A DNA stretch of 22,286 bases from JBMNQI01 sp050944055 (GTDB lineage Bacteria; Bacillota; Clostridia; Oscillospirales; Oscillospiraceae): assembly GCA_050944055.1 (NCBI GenBank), contig JBMNQI010000039.1:1-22286 (forward strand), read 5' to 3'. The notes under the pieces are model-generated. The model was not told where the DNA came from. It did no database searches and saw nothing but the letters and a program-made list of their open reading frames with translations. The position numbers were made by a program, and so were the translations under genes. This document shows positions 1-6,932 of this stretch, one piece after another. The number at the start of each line of letters is the position of its first letter. The first letter of the stretch is position 1.

Positions 1-395
1 CGCTTGAAATAGCGTCCCGCTCGCGCGGCACGCCTCGTATAGCGAATCGTTTTCTGCGCCGCATACGCGACTTTGCCGAGATCTACGGCACTGGCGTTAT
101 TACTAAGGAAATCGCGGACCTCGCGCTGCAGCGCCTGGAGGTCGATAAACTCGGCCTTGATTCGCTCGACAGGAGAATGCTGCGCTGCATCATCCAGAAT
201 TACGGCGGCGGACCCGTCGGCCTTGATACGCTGGCCGCGACAGTCGGAGAGGAGGCCGTGACGCTTGAGGATGTCTATGAGCCGTATCTGATGCAGATAG
301 GCTTTCTTACGCGCACTATGCGCGGGCGCTGTGCCACTCAAAATGCTTACGACCATCTTAATGAGGAATATATCGGCCAGCTGAGGCTGGATTAG
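1..395 (+). CDS. ruvB: Holliday junction DNA helicase RuvB, C-terminal part (5' end outside window)
   Basis: The reading frame is open from base 3 to the TAG at 393-395 and gives the last 130 residues of RuvB. RuvB is the hexameric AAA+ motor that drives branch migration of Holliday junctions together with RuvA. What is seen begins at the sensor-2 stretch (SRSRGTPRIANRFLRRIRDF), which contacts the bound nucleotide, and runs through the winged-helix DNA-binding domain. The family hallmarks GLDSLDRRML, NYGGGPVGLDTLA and EPYLMQIGFLTRTMRGR are all present. The C-terminus has normal length and no lesion. The next gene (glmM) starts 87 bases downstream on the same strand. The first two thirds of the protein, with Walker A and B, are not in the window. 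Confidence 0.95.
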   Translation, partial: LEIASRSRGTPRIANRFLRRIRDFAEIYGTGVITKEIADLALQRLEVDKLGLDSLDRRMLRCIIQNYGGGPVGLDTLAATVGEEAVTLEDVYEPYLMQIGFLTRTMRGRCATQNAYDHLNEEYIGQLRLD

Positions 396-482
396 TCCGA
401 TTCCAGCGCCTGAGTGTTAAAGCGCCGGGGTTACAGGGATAACGAATTTATCATATACGCGCGTTCGCGCTTTGGAGGTTAT

Positions 483-1829
483 ATGGGCAGTTTATTCGGG
501 ACAGACGGTATACGGGGCGTCGCCGGTGAATTCATTACGATAGAATTGGCTGCAAGCGTAGGGCGCGCCGCCGCCGCAGTACTTAAGGAAGCCGGTTTTG
601 AAAAGCCTCTGGTAGTTGTAGGCAAGGATACGCGCATTTCCTCCGACATGCTAGATTGTTCAATTACGTCGGGACTGCTCTCGTCAGGAGCGGACGTCAT
701 AAGCCTCGGCGTTATGCCGACGCCCGCAGTAGCCTATCTCACGGTTCTTTATAAAGCCGCGGCCGGCATAGTCATCTCGGCCTCGCACAACTCTTTTGAG
801 CATAACGGCATCAAAATCTTCGGCGGTAACGGCTGCAAGCTGCCGGACGAGCTTGAAAACCGTATCGAGGACTATGTCCTGGGGCGCAGGGAAATGCCTG
901 AACATAAAGCATATGGCGCAATCGGAAGAATCCTGCGCCCCGAAAATGATCCCCATGAAGAATATGTGTCGCATTTGCTCTCAGCGGCGGAAGGAAGATT
1001 TTCTGGCCTGCGCGTGCTTGTAGATTGCTCAAACGGCGCGGCGAGCTTTACCGCTCCGGCGCTGTTTGCCAGGCTGGACCTGAAGGCGGATATAATATTT
1101 GCTTCGCCTGACGGAATAAATATAAACGCCGAATGCGGCTCAACTCAACTTAATAACCTCCGAAGAGGAGTTATCGAGGGCGGTTACGACCTCGGCATTG
1201 CTTTTGACGGCGATGCGGACAGGTGCCTAATTATAGATGAGAAAGGGAATACTATCGACGGCGACAAGATAATGGGCCTCACGGCTTTGCATGAAAAAAG
1301 CAGGAGATGCCTCCCGGGAGACACTATTGTGGCAACCGTAATGTCAAATCTCGGCCTGCATCATTTTTGCAGGGAACACGGTATACGCCTGATCTGCACT
1401 TCGGTGGGGGACAGGAATGTGCTAGAAACTATGCTTGAGGGCGGCTACTTAGTGGGGGGAGAGCAGTCCGGTCATCTGATATTCAGGCGATTCGCGACCA
1501 CCGGAGACGGTCAGCTGGCTGCGCTGCGCTTTCTTTCGGTTCTGTCTGAGAGCGGTTTAAAAGCCTCAGGTCTTGGCGAAAAAGTACCCCAGTATCCGCA
1601 GGAGATGGTTAATATACGTGTTACCGGCGGCAATGAGGAAAAGGCCCGCATTATGGAAAGCGACGCTCTGCGCACTGAAATAGAGGCGTGCGAATGCGAG
1701 CTTAACGGCAACGGAAGAATACTGGTCAGGCCGTCCGGAACGGAGCCTCTGATCAGAGTTATGGTTGAAGCTGAAACTACGCAAAAAGCTCTTTATTTAG
1801 CTCAACGGATAGCAAACTCATTAAGATAG
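483..1829 (+). CDS. glmM: phosphoglucosamine mutase GlmM
   Basis: Interconverts glucosamine-6-phosphate and glucosamine-1-phosphate in the cytoplasm, the step before UDP-GlcNAc in peptidoglycan synthesis. The protein is 448 residues, the usual family length. Visible motifs: N-terminal GSLFGTDGIRG (2-12), the phosphoserine loop ISASHN with Ser101, the metal-binding loop DGDADR (242-247), the sugar-binding loop GGEQSGH (325-331) and the phosphate-binding RPSGTEP (416-422). The start ATG at 483 is chosen because it gives the canonical MGSLFGTDGIRG N-terminus and has GGAGG at 474-478. The same frame stays open upstream to a GTG at 414, but those residues are not family-like. It follows ruvB without a visible terminator, so co-transcription is plausible. 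Confidence 0.96.
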   Translation: MGSLFGTDGIRGVAGEFITIELAASVGRAAAAVLKEAGFEKPLVVVGKDTRISSDMLDCSITSGLLSSGADVISLGVMPTPAVAYLTVLYKAAAGIVISASHNSFEHNGIKIFGGNGCKLPDELENRIEDYVLGRREMPEHKAYGAIGRILRPENDPHEEYVSHLLSAAEGRFSGLRVLVDCSNGAASFTAPALFARLDLKADIIFASPDGININAECGSTQLNNLRRGVIEGGYDLGIAFDGDADRCLIIDEKGNTIDGDKIMGLTALHEKSRRCLPGDTIVATVMSNLGLHHFCREHGIRLICTSVGDRNVLETMLEGGYLVGGEQSGHLIFRRFATTGDGQLAALRFLSVLSESGLKASGLGEKVPQYPQEMVNIRVTGGNEEKARIMESDALRTEIEACECELNGNGRILVRPSGTEPLIRVMVEAETTQKALYLAQRIANSLR

Positions 1830-1872
1830 CAAATTGTTTATATCATTTCATTAAAAAAATTTTGGTTTACTA

Positions 1873-1902
1873 TTGACAATTTTATAAAAAACCTCTTATA
1901 AT
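1873..1902 (+). promoter_or_regulatory. sigmaA-type promoter in front of the sigH-like gene
   Basis: TTGACA at 1873-1878 and TATAAT at 1897-1902 are both perfect consensus, with an 18-bp spacer. The region just upstream (about 1830-1872) is AT-rich and may act as an UP element. The predicted transcription start, about 7 bases past the -10 box, falls near 1909, on the GGAGG (1905-1909) that serves the next gene. See findings. Confidence 0.8.
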
Positions 1903-1917
1903 GTGGAGGTAAGTTAA

Positions 1918-2526
1918 GTGGTGTACGAAAGCGATTTGAATTCAATGTCGGATGAAGAGCTCTGCGCTTTGGCGCGATTAGGTTCGCGTGATGCGGAAGA
2001 GCTGCTTGTAATCAGGTACACCCGCCTTGTCAGAGCCTGCGCCCGCCCGTATTTTCTTGCCGGCGGTGACGGCGAGGACCTTATCCAGGAAGGGCTTCTG
2101 GGGCTTATCAAGGCAATACGAGAGTTTTCTCCGGAACGTTCCGCGTCTTTCAGGACATATGCAAGGCTTTGCATCCGGCACAGACTTTACTCGGCTATTC
2201 GCGCCGCATCCCGGAACAAGCATATTCCTCTTAATGACTACGTTCCTTTTGAACAGCCCTTATTTGACCCCGACACCGATCCTGTTGCATCATATGCGCT
2301 CTGCCGCGACCAGGACAATCCTGAGGAACTGGTTATCGGTCAGGAGAAACTGAGGGAGTTAACAAATTCACTGAAGGGACTTTTCTCTTCTTTCGAGTCA
2401 AAAGTACTTGAGTTATACCTGGAAGGTCTGACTTATTCGGAGATAGCCGAAAGACTTTCCAAACAGCCCAAATCAGTGGATAATGCCGTGCAGCGAATCA
2501 GGAAAAAACTGTCGCGGCAATATTAG
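1918..2526 (+). CDS. sigH: sigma-70 family RNA polymerase sigma factor, SigH (Spo0H) type
   Basis: A 202-residue alternative sigma factor of the SigH/Spo0H group, which in Bacillus and clostridia directs early sporulation and stationary-phase transcription. Region 2 is clear: ARPYFLAGGDGEDLIQEG, then GLIKAIREF and SFRTYARLCIRHRLYSAI, then the SigH-like KHIPLNDYV. Region 4 at the C-terminus (SFESKVLELYLEGLTYSEIAERL, then KSVDNAVQRIRKKL) is the -35-binding helix-turn-helix. The start is GTG at 1918, eight bases after GGAGG (1905-1909). A second GTG at 1921 and an ATG at 1945 are in frame, but the ATG has no ribosome binding site. Assignment to SigH rather than another sporulation sigma factor rests on the region 2 pattern and the length. 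The neighbours differ from the Bacillus sigH locus, which is followed by rpmG, secE and nusG. Confidence 0.85.
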   Translation: MVYESDLNSMSDEELCALARLGSRDAEELLVIRYTRLVRACARPYFLAGGDGEDLIQEGLLGLIKAIREFSPERSASFRTYARLCIRHRLYSAIRAASRNKHIPLNDYVPFEQPLFDPDTDPVASYALCRDQDNPEELVIGQEKLRELTNSLKGLFSSFESKVLELYLEGLTYSEIAERLSKQPKSVDNAVQRIRKKLSRQY

Positions 2527-2651
2527 TATGGCGTTTTCAGTTTTTACTGACGCATATATGCCCTGGTAGCTTAACTAAAAAAGCGCAGTAGAGAGATGTC
2601 GGTGTAAACCCGTCCGTGGGCAGAACAAAATCGTCAAAGAGAGGGTAAAAA

Positions 2652-2933
2652 ATGTACGAAGACAAAACATTAGTATGCAAGGAATGCGGCAACGAATTTG
2701 TGTTCACCGCCGGTGAGCAGGAGTTTTATGCAGAGCGCGGTTTCCAGAACGAACCACAGCGTTGCAAACCGTGCCGCGACGCCCGCAAGGCTGCCGCCCG
2801 CGGCCCCCGTGAGTATTTCACGTCCGTGTGCGCAAACTGCGGTGGTGAGGCGAAGGTTCCCTTCGAACCAAAGTCCGACAGGCCTGTATATTGCAGCGAG
2901 TGCTTTGCTCAGATGAGAGAGCATAACGGCTGA
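2652..2933 (+). CDS. small double zinc-ribbon protein (zf-trcl / CxxC-x17-CxxC family)
   Basis: A 93-residue protein with four CxxC knuckles: C9/C12, C38/C41, C60/C63 and C81/C84. The first pair frames the zf-trcl type zinc ribbon (CKECGNEFVFTAGEQEFY...). The second pair has exactly 17 residues between knuckles, matching the family named CxxC-x17-CxxC. Two Zn2+ ions are expected. The function is unknown; DNA or RNA binding is commonly assumed but not shown here. The ribosome binding site is GAGGG (2641-2645) before ATG 2652. It sits 125 bases after the sigH-like gene and is followed by a hairpin terminator. No promoter could be assigned in the gap. Confidence 0.85.
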   Translation: MYEDKTLVCKECGNEFVFTAGEQEFYAERGFQNEPQRCKPCRDARKAAARGPREYFTSVCANCGGEAKVPFEPKSDRPVYCSECFAQMREHNG

Positions 2934-2952
2934 GTAATTAACAGGATGGTTC

Positions 2953-2990
2953 AGGGCGTGCTCAAGCGGGCGCGCCCTTTCCGTATTTTC
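2953..2990 (+). terminator. Rho-independent terminator after the zinc-ribbon gene
   Basis: AGGGCGTGC (2953-2961) pairs with GCGCGCCCT (2970-2978), nine base pairs with one G-U wobble and an eight-base loop. A T-rich but interrupted tail follows. It lies 20 bases after the zinc-ribbon stop codon and just before the next promoter. Confidence 0.65.
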
Positions 2991-2993
2991 TTA

Positions 2994-3022
2994 TTGAAAT
3001 CCTAACGATTTAAGGGTATAAT
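2994..3022 (+). promoter_or_regulatory. sigmaA-type promoter of the DUF1858-trmK-nif3 operon
   Basis: TTGAAA at 2994-2999 and TATAAT at 3017-3022 with a 17-bp spacer. The predicted start near 3029 leaves a leader of about 100 bases before the ATG at 3133. This leader is GC-rich and contains two copies of GGCGCC (3053-3058 and 3073-3078) that can pair with each other. Confidence 0.8.
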
Positions 3023-3132
3023 ATCGGCAAAGCGCACGCGCCGCATACAACGGGCGCCGTGAAAGCGGGCGAGGCGCCGCGCAATCTGTAAGCTGATATA
3101 ACTCAGAAAAAATCCAAATGGAGGTAAAAATA

Positions 3133-3333
3133 ATGGCAAAGTTTTCAAAAGATACAATGATAAAGGACGTACTTCGCGATGCCCCGCAGGCCGCTCCTCT
3201 TTTCCAGTCTATCGGAATGCACTGCCTGGGCTGCGCTATGGCCTCCGGCGAAAACATCGGCCAGGCCTGTGAAGTGCATGGCATAGACGCGGACGAGTTT
3301 GTATCGAAGCTCAACAAGCTTGCCTCAGAGTAA
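3133..3333 (+). CDS. DUF1858 domain protein (hybrid-cluster-associated redox disulfide family)
   Basis: A 66-residue protein consisting only of a DUF1858 domain (pattern FSKDTMIKDVLRDAPQAAPL ... GMHCLGCAMASGEN). The conserved pair C-L-G-C lies in a helix start and is the putative redox disulfide; the family is often linked to hybrid-cluster proteins or found as a stand-alone gene in anaerobes. No enzymatic role is established. The start is ATG 3133 with GGAGG at 3120-3124. An ATG at 3118 in the same frame is part of the ribosome binding site itself and is not used. The stop codon (TAA, 3331-3333) shares one base with the trmK start, which indicates translational coupling in one operon. Confidence 0.85.
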   Translation: MAKFSKDTMIKDVLRDAPQAAPLFQSIGMHCLGCAMASGENIGQACEVHGIDADEFVSKLNKLASE

Positions 3334-3791
3334 TGACACCGCGGCTCAAGGCAATAGCGGAATTAATAGAGGTCGGTTCCCGCGTGGTGGACGTGGGGAC
3401 CGACCATTGCTTGTTGCCCGTATACCTGCTGCAAAACTCTATAGCGTCTTATGCGGCCGCAACCGAAATTGCCGACGGTCCGCTCAAAAGAGCCCGGGAA
3501 AACATAGCAGGGCTGCCCGTTAAGCTTTATAATTGCGACGGGCTGGCCGATGTGCCGCCCGAATCCGTAGATACTGTTGTAATAGCCGGTATGGGCGGAG
3601 AAAGCATTATCGGGATTCTGCAGGCGGCACAGTGGACGAGGAATAAGCATCTTATACTTCAGCCTATGACTAAGGGCTCGGTTCTTCGCCGCTGGCTGGA
3701 GAATAACGGATATCCGGTAACAAATGAAACGACCGTGCTCGACCACGGGCGCTACTACTACATTATTGAAACCGGGGGAAAGCAAAAATGA
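3333..3791 (+). CDS. trmK: tRNA (adenine(22)-N1)-methyltransferase TrmK, short form
   Basis: SAM-dependent class I methyltransferase expected to methylate N1 of adenine 22 in tRNA. Family motifs: N-terminal RLKAIAELI, SAM-binding motif I VVDVGTDHCLLPVYL (18-32), ADGPLKRARENI (47-58), the catalytic-region IAGMGGESI (84-92) and LILQPMT (107-113). At 152 residues it ends right after the Rossmann fold (YYYIIETGG), whereas Bacillus TrmK is about 230-240 residues with a C-terminal helical coiled-coil. There is no frameshift sign; the stop overlaps the nif3 start as ATGA, so the short form looks genuine. The trmK-nif3 order is the same as yqfN-yqfO in Bacillus. Confidence 0.85.
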   Translation: MTPRLKAIAELIEVGSRVVDVGTDHCLLPVYLLQNSIASYAAATEIADGPLKRARENIAGLPVKLYNCDGLADVPPESVDTVVIAGMGGESIIGILQAAQWTRNKHLILQPMTKGSVLRRWLENNGYPVTNETTVLDHGRYYYIIETGGKQK

Positions 3792-4582
3792 TAACAGTAG
3801 GGGATGTTAATAAGCTGCTGGATGAATACGCGCCTGTTCGGCTTAAGGAGGGCTTTGACAATGTCGGCCTGCTGGTGGGAGATGAAGATGCCGGGGTTAC
3901 GCGCGTACTCGTGGCTCTCGATATAACGGCGGAGACTGTAAAAGAGGCTGTCAGCCTAGGCGCGCAGTTAATAGTTTCGCATCATCCGGTGTTTTTTTCA
4001 TTGAGCAGCGTAACAGAAGGCGACTGCACCGGGCGTTTAGTTCGTTCAATGATAAAAAATGGCCTGTCAGCTATATGTATGCATACGAATCTGGACAAAG
4101 TGCGCGGCGGCGTAAACGATATGCTGGCAGCCGCACTCGGACTCCGTAACATAAAGCTTCTAATAAACGAAGGCCAGGACGACAAGGGCCGAACGTACGG
4201 CCTTTGCAGGACGGGTGAAATCGCGGAGCCTATGCCCGTCGCCGAATTCATAAAAACCGTATCCGCAGCCCTCGGCTGCAAATGCATACGCTACGCGGAC
4301 GCCGGGAAACCAGTGAAAAAAGTGGCGGTTGGCGGCGGCTCCTGCGGCGATTATATACCGCAGGTTATCGAGGCGGGCTGCGACACTTTCGTAACCGCCG
4401 ATTTAAAATACCATATGTTTCTCAATGCTCCGGATAAGAACCTGAATCTCATTGACGCCGGCCACTATCCGACAGAGAACATTATTTGCCCGCAGCTGCG
4501 AGACGTTATAAGCGAGAAATTTCCGGAGCTTAGCGTTTTGATTTCGGAAAGGCATGACGAAAACATATGCTACAGCATTTAA
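3788..4582 (+). CDS. Nif3-like dinuclear metal centre protein (YqfO family)
   Basis: A 264-residue member of the NIF3 family (YqfO / YbgI), hexameric proteins with a two-metal site; sometimes labelled GTP cyclohydrolase I type 2, but the physiological substrate is not settled. Metal-ligand motifs seen are SHHPVFF with His65 and His66, MHTNLD with His99 and Asp103, and the C-terminal DAGHYPTEN. GGGSCGDY and TADLKYHMF are also typical. The length is that of the short form, without the central PII-like insert found in Bacillus YqfO (about 370 residues). The start overlaps the trmK stop by four bases, so it is the last gene of the DUF1858-trmK-nif3 operon. The yebC promoter starts two bases after its stop. 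Confidence 0.9.
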   Translation: MITVGDVNKLLDEYAPVRLKEGFDNVGLLVGDEDAGVTRVLVALDITAETVKEAVSLGAQLIVSHHPVFFSLSSVTEGDCTGRLVRSMIKNGLSAICMHTNLDKVRGGVNDMLAAALGLRNIKLLINEGQDDKGRTYGLCRTGEIAEPMPVAEFIKTVSAALGCKCIRYADAGKPVKKVAVGGGSCGDYIPQVIEAGCDTFVTADLKYHMFLNAPDKNLNLIDAGHYPTENIICPQLRDVISEKFPELSVLISERHDENICYSI

Positions 4583-4583
4583 C

Positions 4584-4612
4584 TTGACGCAAAAAATTCA
4601 TTATGCTAAAAT
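4584..4612 (+). promoter_or_regulatory. sigmaA-type extended -10 promoter of yebC
   Basis: TTGACG at 4584-4589 and TAAAAT at 4607-4612 with a 17-bp spacer and a TG (4604-4605) one base before the -10 box. The leader to the yebC ATG is about 25 bases and holds AAGGGTGA as ribosome binding site. Confidence 0.75.
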
Positions 4613-4644
4613 CTTCATGCAAATAACCGGAAGGGTGATTATAT

Positions 4645-5370
4645 ATGTCGGGTCATTCAAAATGGCATAACATTCAAAAAACAAAAGGGGCGCAGGACGC
4701 CAAAAGGGCGCAGACCTTCACAAAAATCGCGCGTGAAATCATAGTAGCGGTCAAAGAGGGAGGAAGCGGGGATCCGGCGAACAACTCCCGCCTGGCCTCG
4801 GTCATAACCAAGGCCAAGGCCGCGAATATGCCGAACGACAATGTAAAGCGATGCATTGAAAAAGCTCTCGGCTCCGGCGATACATCAAACTATGAGCGCA
4901 ACAGCTATGAGGGCTACGGCCCCTCGGGCGTCGCGGTCATTGTCGATACGATGACGGATAACAGAAACAGAACGGCCTCCGATATGCGGCATTATTTTGA
5001 CAAGTACGGCGGAAATATGGGCGCCGCAGGCTGCGTTTCCTGGTCGTTCGACAAGAAAGGCGTAATAGTGATCGAAGCGGAGGGCCTTGACGAGGACGAG
5101 GTAATGATGGACGCGCTTGAAGCCGGCGCCGCCGACCTGTCAAATGAGGGCGAGGTCTATGAGATTTACACAGACCCGGATTCATTCGGCGACGTAGCGG
5201 CCGCCCTGGAAAAAAAGTATAATTTCCTGTCCGCTCAGGTTGAGATGGTCCCGCAAAGCTATGTTAAGCTTACAAACGAGGACGATATAAAGAATATGCA
5301 GAAGCTGCTTGAGATGCTTGAGGACAACGACGACGTCCAGAACGTCTGGCACAACTGGGACCAGGAGTAA
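4645..5370 (+). CDS. yebC: YebC/PmpR (TACO1-like) family protein
   Basis: A 241-residue full-length member of the YebC/PmpR/TACO1 family. The N-terminal signature MSGHSKWHNIQKTKGAQDAK is intact, followed by KAKAANMPNDNVKRCIEKA, the YEGYGPSGVAVIVDTMTDN stretch and GGNMGAAGCVSWSFDKKG. Family members have been described as transcriptional regulators and, more recently, as ribosome-associated factors helping translation of difficult (proline-rich) stretches; which applies here cannot be read from sequence. It is monocistronic: its own promoter lies directly upstream and a strong hairpin terminator follows 50 bases after the stop. In many bacteria the gene is near ruvABC; here ruvB is about 4 kb away on the same strand. 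Confidence 0.95.
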   Translation: MSGHSKWHNIQKTKGAQDAKRAQTFTKIAREIIVAVKEGGSGDPANNSRLASVITKAKAANMPNDNVKRCIEKALGSGDTSNYERNSYEGYGPSGVAVIVDTMTDNRNRTASDMRHYFDKYGGNMGAAGCVSWSFDKKGVIVIEAEGLDEDEVMMDALEAGAADLSNEGEVYEIYTDPDSFGDVAAALEKKYNFLSAQVEMVPQSYVKLTNEDDIKNMQKLLEMLEDNDDVQNVWHNWDQE

Positions 5371-5420
5371 AGCGCTTTAGCAGTGGTGATATATTTTCTT
5401 TAAATTTATATGAATTACTG

Positions 5421-5459
5421 AGCCTTTCCGGTATGTTCACGTGCCGGGAGGGCTTTTAT
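5421..5459 (+). terminator. Rho-independent terminator of yebC, between convergent yebC and pyk
   Basis: A 15-bp stem (5421-5435 with 5440-5454, four G-U wobbles) closed by a TTCA tetraloop, followed on the + strand by TTTTATGTTATTAT. On the - strand it lies just after the pyk stop codon; no T-run follows there, but it may still slow pyk transcription. Confidence 0.85.
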
Positions 5460-5463
5460 GTTA

Positions 5464-6882
5464 TTATACTACCTTCTGCGCTTTAATCAGGTTGGTCGTG
5501 CCGCTGATGCCGACCGGAACGCCCGCCGTCAGGACAACAGTATCCCCGGGAGATACAAAGCCCTGTTCTTTGGCCAGGCTTACGCAGCTTTCAAAAATCT
5601 CGTCTGTAGAACCGGTTTGGCTTAAAAGGCAGGGGAGGACGCCCCAATATAGAGCGAGGCGGCGGCGGTTGCGTTCCGTTTGAGTAAACGCGATGATAGG
5701 GCAGGAGGGGCGGAATCTTGAAATCACGCGCGCCGTATAGCCTGACGTTGTCGCGGCAAGTATCGCCTTGGCGTCAAGATCCATGGCAGTAAGGCAGCAG
5801 GAGTGGCCGATCGCCCCGCTGATGGTGCCGTCGGGGCGGATGCCTGAGTTGGTGAAACGCTTCCAGTAATGTATTGAGTTCTCGGCGGCGGTTATGGTGT
5901 CGACCATGGTTTTAAGGCTTTCAAGCGGGTAAAGCCCGGAAGCCGTCTCACCGGAAAGCATGACGCAGCTGGCGCCGTCGTAGACAGCGTTGGCCACATC
6001 GGATACCTCGGCACGCGTCGGGCGGGGGTTGCGTATCATCGAATCGAGCATCTGCGTAGCGATAATAACGGGTTTTCCTGAAGCGGCGCATTTGGCTATC
6101 ATTTTTTTCTGAATCGGCGGGACATCCCAGGCGGGCATCTCGACACCAAGGTCGCCGCGCGCAACCATAAGCCCGTCCGCGGCTTCTATTATGGCGTCCA
6201 TATTTTCGACGCCCTCTCTGTTTTCAATCTTTGCTATAATCGGAATATCATTTCCGCCGTATTTAATAAGCTCGGAGCGTATGGCCTCAATATCCGACGC
6301 ACGGCGGACAAATGACGCCGCGATATAGTCAAAATCGTTTTCCGCGGCAAAGCGCAGGTCGCTGCGGTCGTTTTCCGTGATAGAGGGCAGGTTTATGCAG
6401 ACTCCGGGTATGTTTATGCTTTTGTTGCCTGAGAGCGGCCCTCCTGTAAGTACGGTGGTATGAATGTCGGGCCCGGCTATATAATCCACACTCAGCTCCA
6501 GCAAACCGTCGTCCAGAAGTATTCGGCAGCCTTCGTGGAGCTCGCCCGGCAGGTCCGCGAATGTAACCGATACGCAGCTGCTGTCGCCGTCTGTTATCCG
6601 CGAGGTCAGAACGAAGCTGCTGCCGGCTTTTAGATTAACCGTGCCGCATTTAAACGTGCCGATACGGATTTCCGGCCCCTTTGTGTCAAGAATCGTCGCT
6701 ATGGGAGCGTTTAAGGCCGCGCTTGCCTCGCGCAGCCTTTTAAGAGTCTCAAGATGGCCTTCATGCGTGCCGTGTGAGAGATTAAAGCGCGCCGCGTCCA
6801 TGCCGTTTTCGATTAATTTCCTGAGCATTTCGGGAGTATCCGCGGCGGGGCCCAGGGTGCAGATTATCTTAGTCTTTCGCAT
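5464..6882 (-). CDS. pyk: pyruvate kinase
   Basis: Converts phosphoenolpyruvate and ADP to pyruvate and ATP, the last step of glycolysis. The protein is 472 residues, the size of E. coli PykF; it lacks the extra C-terminal PEP-utiliser-like domain of Bacillus pyruvate kinase. Motifs: N-terminal RKTKIICTLGPA, substrate loop ARFNLSHG (31-38), DTKGPEIR (66-73), catalytic lysine in IAKIENREG (Lys218, Glu220) and the metal-binding signature ARGDLGVE (241-248), then IATQMLDSM and MLSGETASG. The start ATG has AGGAG at 6889-6893, six bases away. It lies 50 bases downstream of the SLH-glycerophosphodiesterase gene on the same strand, and no promoter or terminator was found between them. Confidence 0.96.
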   Translation of the reverse strand: MRKTKIICTLGPAADTPEMLRKLIENGMDAARFNLSHGTHEGHLETLKRLREASAALNAPIATILDTKGPEIRIGTFKCGTVNLKAGSSFVLTSRITDGDSSCVSVTFADLPGELHEGCRILLDDGLLELSVDYIAGPDIHTTVLTGGPLSGNKSINIPGVCINLPSITENDRSDLRFAAENDFDYIAASFVRRASDIEAIRSELIKYGGNDIPIIAKIENREGVENMDAIIEAADGLMVARGDLGVEMPAWDVPPIQKKMIAKCAASGKPVIIATQMLDSMIRNPRPTRAEVSDVANAVYDGASCVMLSGETASGLYPLESLKTMVDTITAAENSIHYWKRFTNSGIRPDGTISGAIGHSCCLTAMDLDAKAILAATTSGYTARVISRFRPSCPIIAFTQTERNRRRLALYWGVLPCLLSQTGSTDEIFESCVSLAKEQGFVSPGDTVVLTAGVPVGISGTTNLIKAQKVV

Positions 6883-6932
6883 ATATATCTCCTAACGATT
6901 CATAGATTTAACTCAAGACGCAAAATCAGTTT

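Noticed and set aside
414..482. GTG-start N-terminal extension of glmM
   Set aside because: The added residues are not GlmM-like and the ATG at 483 has GGAGG and the canonical N-terminus.
2559..2622. tRNA-like segment (GGTAGCTTAACT, closing GCCC/GGGC)
   Set aside because: Too short, no anticodon arm, no GTTCRANNC T-loop and no 7-bp acceptor stem.
3118..3132. Upstream in-frame ATG for the DUF1858 gene
   Set aside because: This ATG is part of ATGGAGG, the ribosome binding site of the ATG at 3133, and has none of its own.
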